Source: Salipiger mangrovisoli (GTDB lineage: Bacteria; Pseudomonadota; Alphaproteobacteria; Rhodobacterales; Rhodobacteraceae). Taken from it: DNA of 64,000 bases. The DNA is taken from assembly GCF_015223355.1 (NCBI RefSeq), contig NZ_JADFFK010000001.1, forward strand, positions 1 to 64,000, read 5' to 3'. The notes beneath the pieces are model-generated. The model made no database searches and was not told where the DNA came from. It saw nothing but the letters and a program-made list of their open reading frames with translations. The translations under genes were made by a program, and so were the position numbers. Numbering within the stretch: the stretch's first letter is position 1; every line of letters begins with the position of its first letter. Of this stretch, positions 26,666-35,370 are shown piece by piece.

Positions 26666-27865
26666 ATGTCCCTTGCCCACGGCCGCCCCTATCTGGCCAT
26701 TCCCGGTCCTTCCGTCATGCCCGACGCGGTGCTGCGCGCGATGCACCGTGCCTCGCCCAATATCTACGAAGGGGCGATCGTCGAGATGGTGGCCGGGCTG
26801 ATCCCCGACCTGCGCTACGTGGCACAGACCGCGGCGGCCAAGGTGGCGATCTACATCGCCAACGGGCACGGCGCGTGGGAGGCGGCGCTCTGCAACGTGG
26901 TGGGCGAGGGCGACAAGGTTCTGGTCCCGGCGACCGGGCGCTTCGCGCATGGCTGGGCGGACATGGCGCGCGGCCTCGGGGTCGAGGTCGAGCTGATCGA
27001 GTTCGGGACCAAGTCCACCTACGACCCGGAGCGGGTCGCCGAGGCGCTGCGCGCCGACCCCGAGCGCAAGATCAAGGCGGTGCTGGCCAGCCACGTGGAC
27101 ACCGCAAGCTCGGTCCGCAACGATCTGGCAAGCCTGCGCGCCGCGATCGACAGCACCGGCCATCCCGCGCTGCTGATGGCCGATTGCGTCGCCTCGCTTG
27201 GCGTCGAGGAATTCCGCATGGATGACTGGGGCGTCGACATCATGGTCACCGGCTCGCAGAAGGGGCTGATGGTGCCGCCGGGTCTGGGCTTCGTCTTCTT
27301 CAACGAGAAGGCCGAGGCGCGCAGGGCAGAGATGCCCCGCGTGTCGCGCTACTGGGACTGGGTCCCGCGCGGCAAGCCGGGCTTCTTCTACGAGTATTTC
27401 GGCGGCACCGCCCCGACGCACCATCTCTACGGCCTGCGCGCGGCGCTCGACATGATCCGCGAGGAAGGCATCGAGCAGGTCTGGCATCGCCACGCGGTGC
27501 TCGCCCGCGCCATCTGGGCCGCCGCCGAGACCTGGGGGCAGGGCGGTCCACTGACGCTCAACGTCGCGGACAAGGGCCTGCGCAGCCACGCGGTGACCGC
27601 GCTGCGTCTCGGCAAACCCTATGGCGCGCAGCTGCGCAAGTGGTGCGAGACCGAGGCAGGCGTGACCCTGGGGATCGGGCTTGGCATGGCCGAGCCGGAC
27701 GATCCCGCCGGCACCGGCTTCTTCCGCCTCGGCCACATGGGCCATGTCAACACCCATATGATCCTCGGCTTGTTGAGCGTGATCGAGGCCGGCTTCCTGT
27801 CGCTGGACATTCCGCATGGCCAGGGGGCCCTGACCGCGGCGGCGGCGGAGATCGCGAAGGGCTGA
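26666..27865 (+). CDS. Serine-glyoxylate aminotransferase
   Basis: This class V PLP aminotransferase has 399 residues and converts serine and glyoxylate to hydroxypyruvate and glycine; some act on alanine. It starts MSLAHGRPYLAIPGPSVMPD, the typical opening. The PLP lysine is K199 in VTGSQKGLMVPPGLGF, and D173/V175 in MADCVASLG stack on the cofactor. The ATG at 26666 is preceded by GGAG. It is the key enzyme of the serine cycle in methylotrophs but occurs widely in Rhodobacterales for glycolate and photorespiration-like metabolism. No serine cycle genes flank it. Confidence 0.88.
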   Translation: MSLAHGRPYLAIPGPSVMPDAVLRAMHRASPNIYEGAIVEMVAGLIPDLRYVAQTAAAKVAIYIANGHGAWEAALCNVVGEGDKVLVPATGRFAHGWADMARGLGVEVELIEFGTKSTYDPERVAEALRADPERKIKAVLASHVDTASSVRNDLASLRAAIDSTGHPALLMADCVASLGVEEFRMDDWGVDIMVTGSQKGLMVPPGLGFVFFNEKAEARRAEMPRVSRYWDWVPRGKPGFFYEYFGGTAPTHHLYGLRAALDMIREEGIEQVWHRHAVLARAIWAAAETWGQGGPLTLNVADKGLRSHAVTALRLGKPYGAQLRKWCETEAGVTLGIGLGMAEPDDPAGTGFFRLGHMGHVNTHMILGLLSVIEAGFLSLDIPHGQGALTAAAAEIAKG

Positions 27866-27999
27866 GGTCTCTGCCCGGCGGCAGGGCCAATGGGCCACAC
27901 GGCTGACCGGCGATGCCGCCGCCCGTAAGGGCGGCGCGTCTCTGGCAGCCGGACGTGGGCCGCCAGCGAAAGTGCCGGTGCATCCTTGTCTGCGCTGTG

Positions 28000-28206
28000 T
28001 CAGCCCCGCGGAGGGCCTTCGCGCGCGCCATTCCGGCGGTGTTCGATCACCGAGATGGCGTGGTTGATCGCCACTCCGGCGATCACGACCGGGGCGAGCC
28101 CGTAGCTGATCCACAGGATCAGAAAGACGAGAAACATCACCACGAAAAGCAGCACGAGGTTGGCGCTGAAGAAATCCGGCCGCGGCGGTTCTGAAGGGTA
28201 TGCCAT
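28000..28206 (-). CDS. Small single-span membrane protein, unknown
   Basis: This protein has 68 residues: a proline-rich start (MAYPSEPPRPDFF), one strong hydrophobic span (about 17-40, VLLFVVMFLVFLILWISY) and a weaker segment, then a basic tail (EHRRNGAREGPPRG). TGAGGATC precedes the ATG at 28206. No family is recognised. It lies between two metabolic genes with its own flanks, so it is probably monocistronic. It is short, but composition and ribosome binding site support it as real. Confidence 0.6.
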   Translation of the reverse strand: MAYPSEPPRPDFFSANLVLLFVVMFLVFLILWISYGLAPVVIAGVAINHAISVIEHRRNGAREGPPRG

Positions 28207-28426
28207 GATGCGATCCTCAGGCGGACAGTAAAATACGACGGACTGAGAGGTGTTGGCGGGTCGTCGGGCGACGCCGCGAAGATTTGGGCCTTGCAATGCG
28301 ACAAGGGTAGCGCATCCGCGGCCCGCGTCACGTCCGAGGCTGATCAAAACTGCTTTAGAAAACCTTTCCCGCGGGCCGGCTGTTGCGAGCCTGCGGAAAA
28401 TTTATGCATTCGGCGAAGGGCTGTGC

Positions 28427-29554
28427 TCAGGCGACGGCGGCGCGGGCCTCTGCCAGCGCGGCGGGCAGCGCCTCTGCCAGTGCATCGAGGTCGGACTCCG
28501 TGCCTGCGCCGATGCGGATGCAGCGATTCTGCGGCGCGACGAAAGGCATGCGGACGAAGACCCCGCGGGCGCCCAGCCCGGCCAGCACCGCCTTGGCCAG
28601 CGTGCCATCCCCGCCGCAGTCCACCGCGACAAAATTGGTCGCCGAGGGCAGGGCAGAGAGCCCGTTGGCCTGCGCGATGGCGGCGATGCGGTTGCGGGCC
28701 GCGGCGACCTTCTCGACGGTGAGCGCCAGCCACTCCCGGTCGTGCAGCCCGGCCAGCGCCCCGGCCTGCGCCGTGCGGTTCATGCCGAAATGGTTGCGGA
28801 TCTTGTCGAAGGCGCGAATGAGCGGGGCTGCCGCCAGCGCGTAGCCGACGCGGGCACCCGCCATGCCGTAGGCCTTCGAGAAGGTTCGGAACCGGATCAC
28901 CCGCGGGTCCTCGATGTCGATCTCGCGACCGATTTCCGGTGCGGTGCCCTCGGGGGCAAATTCCACATAAGCCTCATCCAGCACCAGCACGGTGCCCTCG
29001 GGGACATTGTCGAGCTGCCCCGCGATCTCGGCCCCCGGCTTCCACGAACCCATCGGGTTGTCCGGGTTGGCGAAGTAGACCAGCTTGGCATCAACGTCGG
29101 CCGCCTTGGCCAGCAGCGCCGGCAGATCCTCGGCATCGTCGCGGTAGGGTACCTTGTGCAGCACACCGCCGAAGCCCGCCACGTGGTAGTTGAACGTGGG
29201 ATAGGCCCCGTCCGAGGTCACCACAGCGTCGCCCTCGCCAACCACCAGCCGCACGAGATATCCCAAGAGCCCGTCGATGCCTTCGCCGACCATCACGTTC
29301 TCGGGCGAGATGCCGTGATGGGCGGCAATGGCGTTGCGCAGATCAAAACTGGTCGAGTCGCCGTATTTCCAGATCTCGGCAGCCTCGCGCTGCATCGCCT
29401 CGATCGCGCGGGGCGAGGGGCCGAAGACGTTCTCGTTGGCGCCGATGCGGGCGCGGAAGGGGGCGCCGCGCTCGCGCTCCTGCGTTTCCGGCCCGACGAA
29501 GGGCACGGTTTCGGGAAGCGAAGCGACAAGCGGGGTGTAGCGAGGTCCAGTCAT
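28427..29554 (-). CDS. HisC-like PLP-dependent aminotransferase
   Basis: This is a class I/II aminotransferase of 375 residues. Motifs are GANENVFGPSP (38-48), FANPDNPMGS (161-170), VLDEAYVEFAPEG (191-203) and the PLP lysine K227 in TFSKAYGMAGARVGY. These fit the histidinol-phosphate aminotransferase group, but the group also includes aromatic and other amino acid aminotransferases, and no his genes are here. I therefore leave the symbol blank. The gene stands alone on its strand. Histidinol phosphate, tyrosine/phenylalanine or threonine-phosphate-like substrates are alternatives. Confidence 0.82.
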   Translation of the reverse strand: MTGPRYTPLVASLPETVPFVGPETQERERGAPFRARIGANENVFGPSPRAIEAMQREAAEIWKYGDSTSFDLRNAIAAHHGISPENVMVGEGIDGLLGYLVRLVVGEGDAVVTSDGAYPTFNYHVAGFGGVLHKVPYRDDAEDLPALLAKAADVDAKLVYFANPDNPMGSWKPGAEIAGQLDNVPEGTVLVLDEAYVEFAPEGTAPEIGREIDIEDPRVIRFRTFSKAYGMAGARVGYALAAAPLIRAFDKIRNHFGMNRTAQAGALAGLHDREWLALTVEKVAAARNRIAAIAQANGLSALPSATNFVAVDCGGDGTLAKAVLAGLGARGVFVRMPFVAPQNRCIRIGAGTESDLDALAEALPAALAEARAAVA

Positions 29555-29744
29555 GGCGGAGATATGCCGCAGCGCAAATGCTCTGGCAATAGGGCGATGG
29601 CCGCGGTCGGGGGCGCGCGCCCCCAGACCGGTGATCCACCGTTTCGCGTCACGTTAACGCTGCGGCAACACCTCGATCACGCGGCTCTGTCAGAAGGGGC
29701 ACCACGCGGCCCGGCCGCGCGACCATCAGACCCTGGAGGATATC

Positions 29745-29951
29745 ATGCCCCGCACGATTACCGCCCGCAGCCCGCTGTCCCTGCGCCCGCCACGCCTGCC
29801 GTTCTGGCGCTGGCTCAAGGACTTCCTGATCCGCGAGGACCGCCAGTACCGCGAGGCACATCGCTACGATGCGCTCGACGCCGCTGCGCGCCGCGACATG
29901 GGGTTGCCGCCCCGGAGCGAGCCGCCGCGCCTGCCGGGAGCACAGTGGTGA
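29745..29951 (+). CDS. Small arginine-rich DUF1127-like protein
   Basis: This basic protein has 68 residues. The C-terminal stretch RYDALDAAARRDMGLPPRSE resembles the DUF1127 pattern (L-D-x-x-x-L-R-D-I-G-L). Alphaproteobacterial DUF1127 proteins are small, arginine-rich and linked to RNA turnover and phosphate or stress adaptation. The N-terminal PRLPFWRWLKDFLI is amphipathic. CTGGAGG precedes the ATG. It lies between the HisC-like gene and the Lol genes with no obvious partner. Assignment is tentative because the motif is short. Confidence 0.55.
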   Translation: MPRTITARSPLSLRPPRLPFWRWLKDFLIREDRQYREAHRYDALDAAARRDMGLPPRSEPPRLPGAQW

Positions 29952-30147
29952 GCCTTGGTCATGCCTGGGTGATTGCATGGCGCGCCGGCAAGTTCGGCTA
30001 CCATGACTGCCCGCGGCGGCGGAGCGGGCCGCCCCCCGCCAAAAGCCGCCGCAGTCACAGCTCCGAAGGGCAGGGCGGCGAGGGATTGACCCCGCCGGGG
30101 CTTGCGGTCAGGTTCGCGCCCGACAAGCTGACCCTGAAAGAGTGCCC

Positions 30148-31434
30148 ATGGCCCGTACCCCGCCACCCTTTGCCCCCTTCGAATGGATGATCGCCTGGCG
30201 CTATCTGCGCGCCCGGCGCGCCGAGGGTGGCGTCAGCGTCATGACCTGGATCAGCCTCATCGGCATCACCCTCGCGGTCTTCGCGCTGATCGCCACGCTC
30301 TCCGTCCGCTCGGGCTTCCGGGCCGAGTTCGTCGACACCATCCTCGGTTCGAACGCCCATGTGACCGTCTATTCCTCGGCCCGTGTCGATGAGCAGGGGC
30401 GTACCCAGCGCAGCTTCGAGGATTACACCGAACGGGCCAAGGCCGTGGCCGAGCTGCCGGGCGTCGAGCGCGCCGCGCCGCTGGTCAAGGGCCAGGTCAT
30501 GGCCAACGCCAACGGCCGCAACGCCGGGGTCGAGGTCTTCGGCATCTCGTCCGATGACCTGCAGGGCATCCGCCGCGTCGTCGATCCCGAAACCGGCTAC
30601 GGCGATCTGGCGCGCTTCGGCGAGGGCATCGCGCTCGGCTCGGGCGTGGCGCGCGAGCTGGGCGTCGACGTCGGCGACCAGGTCAAGCTGATCTCGCCCG
30701 ACGGGGTGAAGACCGCCTTCGGCGTCTCGCCGCGGGTCAAGGCCTATGAGGTGGTCTGGGTGTTCACCGCCGGGCGATACGACATCGACCGCACCCGCGC
30801 CTACATGCCCTTCGACGAAGCGCAGCTCTACTTCAACCGCGAGGGCGCGGCGGACGAGCTGGAGGTGATGGTGGACGACCCCGAGCAGGTCGACGCCATG
30901 GCCCCCGCCATCCAGCAGGCCGCCGGGCAGGGCGCGCTGGTCTGGACCTGGCAGGATGCGTCGGGCGGCTTCCTGCGCGCGCTCGAGGTCGAGGACAACG
31001 TGATGTTCGTGATCCTGTCGGTGCTGGTGCTCATCGCCACGATGAACATCGTCTCGGGGCTCATCATGCTGGTGAAGAACAAGGGCCGCGACATCGGCAT
31101 CCTGCGCACCATGGGGCTCACCGAGGGCTCGGTGCTGCGTGTCTTCTTCATCTGCGGCGCTTTCACCGGCGTCATCGGCACCATCCTCGGGGTGATCCTC
31201 GGCTGCCTCTTCGCCATCTACATCGACCCGATCTTCTCCTTCGTGAACTATGTCGCGGGCGGCGGGGTCTGGGACCCGGCGGTGCGCGGCATCTACTCGC
31301 TGCCCGCCAAGCTGCAGCTCGGCGACGTGATCTCGGCCATGGCGCTGTCGCTCGGCCTCAGCTTCATCGTGACCATCTTCCCCGCGCGCCGTGCGGCGCG
31401 CATGAACCCCGTGGAGGCGCTGCGCTATGAGTGA
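30148..31434 (+). CDS. lolC: Lipoprotein-releasing permease LolC/LolE
   Basis: This is an inner-membrane permease, 428 residues, of the LolCDE machine that detaches lipoproteins from the inner membrane for transport to the outer membrane. The N-terminal [26 protein letters not shown] and a first membrane span (about 25-55) are typical. A large periplasmic domain follows, then three C-terminal spans after about residue 280, ending [17 protein letters not shown]. Like most alphaproteobacteria, this locus has one LolC/E gene, so it may act as a homodimer. The ATG at 30148 is preferred to a GTG at 30142. It overlaps lolD by 8 bases. Confidence 0.9.
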   Translation: MARTPPPFAPFEWMIAWRYLRARRAEGGVSVMTWISLIGITLAVFALIATLSVRSGFRAEFVDTILGSNAHVTVYSSARVDEQGRTQRSFEDYTERAKAVAELPGVERAAPLVKGQVMANANGRNAGVEVFGISSDDLQGIRRVVDPETGYGDLARFGEGIALGSGVARELGVDVGDQVKLISPDGVKTAFGVSPRVKAYEVVWVFTAGRYDIDRTRAYMPFDEAQLYFNREGAADELEVMVDDPEQVDAMAPAIQQAAGQGALVWTWQDASGGFLRALEVEDNVMFVILSVLVLIATMNIVSGLIMLVKNKGRDIGILRTMGLTEGSVLRVFFICGAFTGVIGTILGVILGCLFAIYIDPIFSFVNYVAGGGVWDPAVRGIYSLPAKLQLGDVISAMALSLGLSFIVTIFPARRAARMNPVEALRYE

Positions 31435-32110
31435 TCCCGTCCTGCGCCTGTCGGGCATCGAGAAGTTCTACAACCGCGGCAAGCCGAACGAGGTTCAGGT
31501 GCTGCGCGGCGCCGAACTCGAGGTCGCGCGCGGCGAGGTGGTGGCGCTGGTCGCCCCCTCGGGCGCCGGCAAGTCCACGCTGCTGCACATCGCCGGGCTG
31601 CTCGACACCGCAGACGCGGGCGAGGTGGCGATCGCGGGCGAGGTGCTCGGCGGCGCCTCGGACCGGCGCCGCACCATCGTGCGCCGGCAGGAAGTGGGCT
31701 TCGTCTACCAGTTCCACCACCTGCTGCCCGAGTTCACCGCGCTCGAGAACATCACCCTGCCGCAGCTAGCCAATGGCACCGCTGCCAAGGAGGCCGCGGG
31801 CCGGGCGCGCGGGCTGCTGGCCACGGTCGGGCTCGAGGAGCGCGCGGCGCATCGGCCGGCGGCCATGTCCGGCGGCGAGCAGCAGCGCGTGGCCTTCTGC
31901 CGCGCCATGGCCAACGCGCCGAAGTTGCTGCTGGCGGACGAGCCCACCGGCAACCTCGATCCGGCGACCTCGGACCGGGTTTTCGGTGCGCTCATGGCGC
32001 TGGTGCGCGAAACCGGGCTCTCGGCGCTGATCGCCACGCACAACCTCGAGCTGGCGGGTCGTATGGACCGGCAGGTCGAGCTGCGCGAGGGCGCGTTGGT
32101 GGCGCTCTGA
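31427..32110 (+). CDS. lolD: Lipoprotein-releasing ATPase LolD
   Basis: This is the ATPase partner of LolC/E, 227 residues. Walker A APSGAGKS is at 43-50, the signature MSGGEQQR at about 146-153, and Walker B LLLADEP with TGNLDP after it, as in LolD. The characteristic [18 protein letters not shown] (about 88-105) is the Q-loop and LolD motif region. The start codon lies inside the end of lolC, so the two are translated together. Assignment to LolD rather than FtsE or MacB rests on the partner gene and the HHLLPEF motif. Confidence 0.93.
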   Translation: MSDPVLRLSGIEKFYNRGKPNEVQVLRGAELEVARGEVVALVAPSGAGKSTLLHIAGLLDTADAGEVAIAGEVLGGASDRRRTIVRRQEVGFVYQFHHLLPEFTALENITLPQLANGTAAKEAAGRARGLLATVGLEERAAHRPAAMSGGEQQRVAFCRAMANAPKLLLADEPTGNLDPATSDRVFGALMALVRETGLSALIATHNLELAGRMDRQVELREGALVAL

Positions 32111-32240
32111 CCCCTGGCGGGGTCGCGCCACGGGCGGCCCCGTGAACACCGCGCCGCCGCCGCGGGTGCGCCTGATTTTCGACAAACTCCGTGGGCAGGG
32201 TCCCGACAACACGCACTGACCCTCCCTCCCGGAGCCTTCC

Positions 32241-33107
32241 ATGCCTATCGAATTCCTCGTCGCTCTCGCGGCGCTCCTGCCCTTTGCGGTGGCCGCCTTC
32301 CCCTTCGACAAGGGGGACGACGGGTCCGACGACGAAGCGGACGCCGACGAGGTTGATCTCGGCGAGGAGATCATCCTGCCGATCGAGGAGGGCACCGGGG
32401 GCGGGACCGAAGTCGATGTCGTGCCGGGTGACGACACGCTGGGGTCGGGCGAGGACACGGTCGGCTCTGGTGAGGACACGCTGGGCGCTGGTGAGGACAC
32501 GGCCGGCTCGGGCGACGACACGCTGGGGACGGGCGATGAGTCTCTCGGCAGCGCGGACACCGATGGCGACGACACCGTCCTCGGCAGCGAAATCGGCGAC
32601 ACGCTCGTCGGTGGTGCGGGCGAAGACGTGATCTCGGGCGCAGGCGGCTCCGATTACATTTCGGCAGGCACCGGCGCGGACTACGCCGAAGGTGGCAGTG
32701 GCGGCGACACGATCACCGGTGGCGCTGGCGCGGACACGCTGCTCGGCGGCTCGGGGAACGATCTGCTCTGGGGATCGGACGACGAGGGCGACGACGACGA
32801 GACCGACCTGCTGATTGGCGGCACCGGGGATGACACGCTGATGCTCGGGCGCGGCGATCTCGGGCTCGGCGGCGCGGGGGCGGACCGCTTCGTGCTTGCC
32901 GATGGCGCGGTGATCGAGGATTTCGACGAGGCCGAGGATATGGTGGTGTTCACCTACGAGGGGGATCTCGTGCCCGAGATCGTCTCGCAGGTGGCCGGTG
33001 CCTCGGGCCTGGTGGTGACGCTCGACAGCGGCGCCTCGGTGACGCTGGTCGGCCGCGGCGCGCCGATCACCTCGGCAAATCTGGCCTTCGTGCGCGAGGT
33101 CGCCTGA
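32241..33107 (+). CDS. Small acidic RTX-repeat calcium-binding protein with N-terminal hydrophobic segment
   Basis: This is an acidic extracytoplasmic protein of 288 residues. Residues 1-21 are a hydrophobic export or anchor segment (LVALAALLPFAVAAFPF). An acidic stretch follows, then six near-perfect 7-residue repeats (type GEDTLGS, about 63-104). RTX-like nonapeptides come next (GGAGEDVIS, GGAGADTLLGGSGNDLL, GGTGDDTL). The C-terminal domain (ADRFVLADGAVIEDFDEAEDMVVF) is the Rhodobacterales form that follows RTX repeats. RTX repeats bind calcium and fold outside the cell. Most RTX proteins leave by type I secretion with a C-terminal signal; this one begins like a Sec or membrane protein, and no secretion genes are near. 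Function unknown. Confidence 0.75.
   Translation: MPIEFLVALAALLPFAVAAFPFDKGDDGSDDEADADEVDLGEEIILPIEEGTGGGTEVDVVPGDDTLGSGEDTVGSGEDTLGAGEDTAGSGDDTLGTGDESLGSADTDGDDTVLGSEIGDTLVGGAGEDVISGAGGSDYISAGTGADYAEGGSGGDTITGGAGADTLLGGSGNDLLWGSDDEGDDDETDLLIGGTGDDTLMLGRGDLGLGGAGADRFVLADGAVIEDFDEAEDMVVFTYEGDLVPEIVSQVAGASGLVVTLDSGASVTLVGRGAPITSANLAFVREVA
32427..32552 (+). repeat. 21-base tandem repeats coding GEDTLGS units
   Basis: Six consecutive 21-base units code GDDTLGS, GEDTVGS, GEDTLGA, GEDTAGS, GDDTLGT and GDESLGS. They lie within the RTX-protein gene just before the nonapeptide repeats. Such arrays can gain or lose units between strains. Confidence 0.85.
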
Positions 33108-33118
33108 CCGCCTGAACG

Positions 33119-33550
33119 TCAGCGCTGCGCCAGGAATACGCCCGCCGCCATCATCGCGAGCCCCATGCCGCGGTGCAGGCTGATGGGCGCGGCGCGCACG
33201 CCGAAGAGCCCGAAATGGTCGATCGCCGCGGCGCTGATCAGCTGCCCCAGCAGAACGAAGAACACCGCCCGCCCGACGCCGAAAGTCGGTGCGACATAGG
33301 TGATGCTCAGCACGTAGAAGGCGACGAAGAGCCCCGCGAGGAAGAGATGCTTCGGCGCATCCACCGCGCGCGCGATTGGGCGGGCATCGATCGACAAGAG
33401 CACGACCAGGCTGGCACTGAGCGCGACGCAGAAAAGGATCACCGCCGCCGCCGCGGGCGACCCCAGCCAGCCGCCGAGCCGCGAATTGAGCGCCGCGAGC
33501 ACGGGGATGCCGATTCCGGCGGCGAGCATGACGAGGGCTTGGCTGGGCAT
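33119..33550 (-). CDS. DMT-superfamily membrane protein (DUF606/YdcZ-like)
   Basis: This integral membrane protein has 143 residues and five hydrophobic segments (about 4-22, 33-52, 65-84, 88-108, 122-140). The pattern of a half-size DMT-superfamily transporter, with FLAGLFVAFYVLSITYVAPTFGVGRAVFF in the middle, matches DUF606. Such proteins probably work as dimers; substrates are unknown. The gene is convergent with the RTX-protein gene, 11 bases apart, and divergent from the cytochrome gene. Confidence 0.75.
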   Translation of the reverse strand: MPSQALVMLAAGIGIPVLAALNSRLGGWLGSPAAAAVILFCVALSASLVVLLSIDARPIARAVDAPKHLFLAGLFVAFYVLSITYVAPTFGVGRAVFFVLLGQLISAAAIDHFGLFGVRAAPISLHRGMGLAMMAAGVFLAQR

Positions 33551-33721
33551 CTGGGGACTCCGTGATCACTTTGGTCGCGACACTGGCGCGGTGCGGCGGG
33601 AATGTCATCATTGCAATGCGATGCTGCGGGCTTGATCCGCGCGGCACGGCGGGCGACACAGAGGGACACCGGCCGGGCGATCCGGCCAGGACGCAAAAGA
33701 CCTGACGAGGGAGCAGACAGG

Positions 33722-34150
33722 ATGAACAGCGCGATGAGGGGGGGAATCTGGGCGGTCTCGGCGGCGGGGCTGCTGGCCCTTGGGGCCTGCATGCAGGCAT
33801 CGATGCCCGAGCCGGCGGATGGCAGGGCGCTGTTCATGGACTATTGCGCGGCCTGCCACGGCAGCACGGCGGTCGGCAATGGGCCGATGGCGGCAGACCT
33901 CGGGGTGACCCCTGCCGATCTCACCCATATCGCGGCACGCCGCGGCGGGGACTTCCCGCGCGCCGAGGTGCTCTCGATGATCGACGGTTACGCGCGCTCG
34001 AGCATGGACGGGCCGGGCATGCCGGAGTTCGGCGAGCTGCTGAAGGGCGATGAGGTGCCGCTCGACACCGGCGACGGCATCCTGACCCCGACGCCGCGCA
34101 AGATGGTGGCATTGCTGGAATACCTCGAATCGATCCAGCGTACCGACTGA
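33722..34150 (+). CDS. c-type cytochrome lipoprotein
   Basis: This electron-transfer protein of 142 residues is probably lipid-anchored in the periplasm. The N-terminus is a signal peptide with lipobox LALGAC, giving lipidated C23. The haem site is C42-A-A-C45-H46 in FMDYCAACHGS, and a likely methionine ligand is in GPGMPEFGEL. A GAGGGAG ribosome binding site precedes the ATG at 33722. The protein is small and mono-haem; no oxidase or dehydrogenase is adjacent. It is followed at once by a double-palindrome terminator. The partner is unknown. Confidence 0.85.
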   Translation: MNSAMRGGIWAVSAAGLLALGACMQASMPEPADGRALFMDYCAACHGSTAVGNGPMAADLGVTPADLTHIAARRGGDFPRAEVLSMIDGYARSSMDGPGMPEFGELLKGDEVPLDTGDGILTPTPRKMVALLEYLESIQRTD

Positions 34151-34151
34151 G

Positions 34152-34195
34152 GCAACGTCCTTCGAAGGACGTTGCAAAAGCCTTCGAAGGCTTTT
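34152..34195. terminator. Two back-to-back TTCGAA palindromes (bidirectional terminator candidate)
   Basis: A perfect 24-base palindrome (34152-34175, arms GCAACGTCCTTC) is followed without a gap by a perfect 20-base palindrome AAAAGCCTTCGAAGGCTTTT (34176-34195). Both centre on CCTTCGAAGG. They sit between the convergent cytochrome and tetR genes, one base after the cytochrome stop. The A/T ends of the second fit termination from both sides. Confidence 0.75.
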
Positions 34196-34218
34196 GGCCC
34201 TCTGCGGATCCCCGGCGC

Positions 34219-34809
34219 CTAGCCCGCGCCCACCGCCTTGCGCGCCATGTCCCAGTAGAGCGCGGCGACCTCGTCCTCCGAGAGCCGCCCGCCCTCGCGG
34301 TACCAGGTGTTCACCCCGGTCAGCATGCCGATCAGGGCAAAGGCGGCGATCCGCGTGTCCGGCACCGACAGGTTCCCGGCGGCCTGGCCGTCACGCAGGA
34401 TCTGCTCGAGCACGGCCTCGTAGCGGCCGCGCAGCGCCTCGATCTGGATGAAGTTCTCGGGCTCGAGGTTGCGCAGCTCCATGTAGGAGATGAAGATCGA
34501 TTCCGGCCGGCGCAGGGTGAAGCGGATGTGAAAGCGCACGAAGGCCTCGAGCCGCGCCAGCGGGTCTCCGCCGGGTGCCGTCTCGTCCCAGGCCTCGAGC
34601 AGCTCGTCCATGTGCCCCTTGAGCAGCGAGAAAAGCAGCGCCTGCTTGTCGGGGATGTAGTTGTAGAGCGCCCCTGCCTGCACGCCGACCTCCGAGGCGA
34701 TGCGGCGCATCGAGACGGCCGCATAGCCATGCTTGGCAAACAGCCGCAGCGCCGCCTCGCGGATCCGCGGGCCGGTGATGTCGGAGTGGGATCCAGCGGT
34801 ACGGGCCAT
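34219..34809 (-). CDS. TetR-family transcriptional regulator
   Basis: This repressor has 196 residues. The helix-turn-helix lies at about residues 13-57, with VGVQAGALYNYIPDKQALLF, the classic recognition-helix block. The C-terminal ligand domain is helical (LARLEAFVRFHIRFTLRRPESIFISYMELRNLE) and of the type seen in AcuR/FadR-like and TetR_C_17/41 groups. A perfect 20-base palindrome 12 bases before the start codon is its likely operator, so autorepression is expected. It is divergent from a small lipoprotein gene. The ligand is unknown; members close in sequence often sense acyl-CoA or hydrophobic compounds. Confidence 0.88.
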   Translation of the reverse strand: MARTAGSHSDITGPRIREAALRLFAKHGYAAVSMRRIASEVGVQAGALYNYIPDKQALLFSLLKGHMDELLEAWDETAPGGDPLARLEAFVRFHIRFTLRRPESIFISYMELRNLEPENFIQIEALRGRYEAVLEQILRDGQAAGNLSVPDTRIAAFALIGMLTGVNTWYREGGRLSEDEVAALYWDMARKAVGAG

Positions 34810-34820
34810 CCCGCCTGTTT

Positions 34821-34840
34821 ATCTGAACGTGCGTTCAGAT
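34821..34840. promoter_or_regulatory. TetR operator palindrome
   Basis: ATCTGAACG (34821-34829), TG spacer, CGTTCAGAT (34832-34840): a perfect 9-base inverted repeat in the gap before tetR. It overlaps where the tetR promoter or ribosome binding site must be. Form and place are those of an autoregulatory TetR site. Confidence 0.7.
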
Positions 34841-34940
34841 CAAGCGCCGCGCGCGCCGCCCTTGCCCTGCGGCGAGGCTTGCGGCAAGACGGGCACAGTC
34901 TGCCGCGAAAGCGGCGCGGAACAGCGACCCGAAAGTCCAC

Positions 34941-35240
34941 ATGCGCCTCTTGCTCCTGACAGCCCTTGCCCTGACCGGCGCCTGCACCGACTTCCCCGAG
35001 TTCGACGGCTCGCAAGCTCCGGGCGTGGCCACCGCGCCCTGGCCGAAACTGCTGCCCCTGGACGGGGTTCTCCGAGCCGAGGCGCCGCCGCGCACGCAGC
35101 CCGAGATGGCCGGGGAACTCGACGCCCGCGCCGAGGCGCTGCGCCGTCGCGCCGCCGCGCTGCAGGGCGACGTGGTCGAGGGTACGGCGCGGGCGCGCAT
35201 GGATGGCGGCGTCCGCTTCCCGGAAGTTCCGGACGCATAA
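34941..35240 (+). CDS. Small predicted lipoprotein, unknown
   Basis: This protein has 99 residues, a short signal peptide and the lipobox LTGAC (C15). After lipidation the mature part is about 85 residues with an A/R/E-rich helix (ELDARAEALRRRAAALQGDV) near 58-80. No family is recognised. It is divergent from tetR and 130 bases before hom. It may share the palindromic operator at 34821-34840 with tetR, but the distance of 100 bases weakens that. Probably an envelope protein with a coiled segment. Confidence 0.7.
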   Translation: MRLLLLTALALTGACTDFPEFDGSQAPGVATAPWPKLLPLDGVLRAEAPPRTQPEMAGELDARAEALRRRAAALQGDVVEGTARARMDGGVRFPEVPDA

Positions 35241-35370
35241 CGCGGGGCTGCCACAGGCCCGGCGAAAGCCGCCCGCGGGCCGCTTCCGCGACGTTGCACC
35301 CGCCTTGGGATACGGCTAAGGCAACGCCAACCAATTCACATGACGACACCCAAGAAGAAGGAACCCGCAT

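Noticed and set aside
26615-28114. A 499-residue minus-strand open frame across the serine-glyoxylate aminotransferase
   Set aside because: It is antisense to a well-supported PLP enzyme and lacks recognisable motifs.
32427-32552. Regular 21-base repeats that might suggest a CRISPR array
   Set aside because: Units are adjacent without spacers, in frame, and code an acidic repeat; no cas genes are near.
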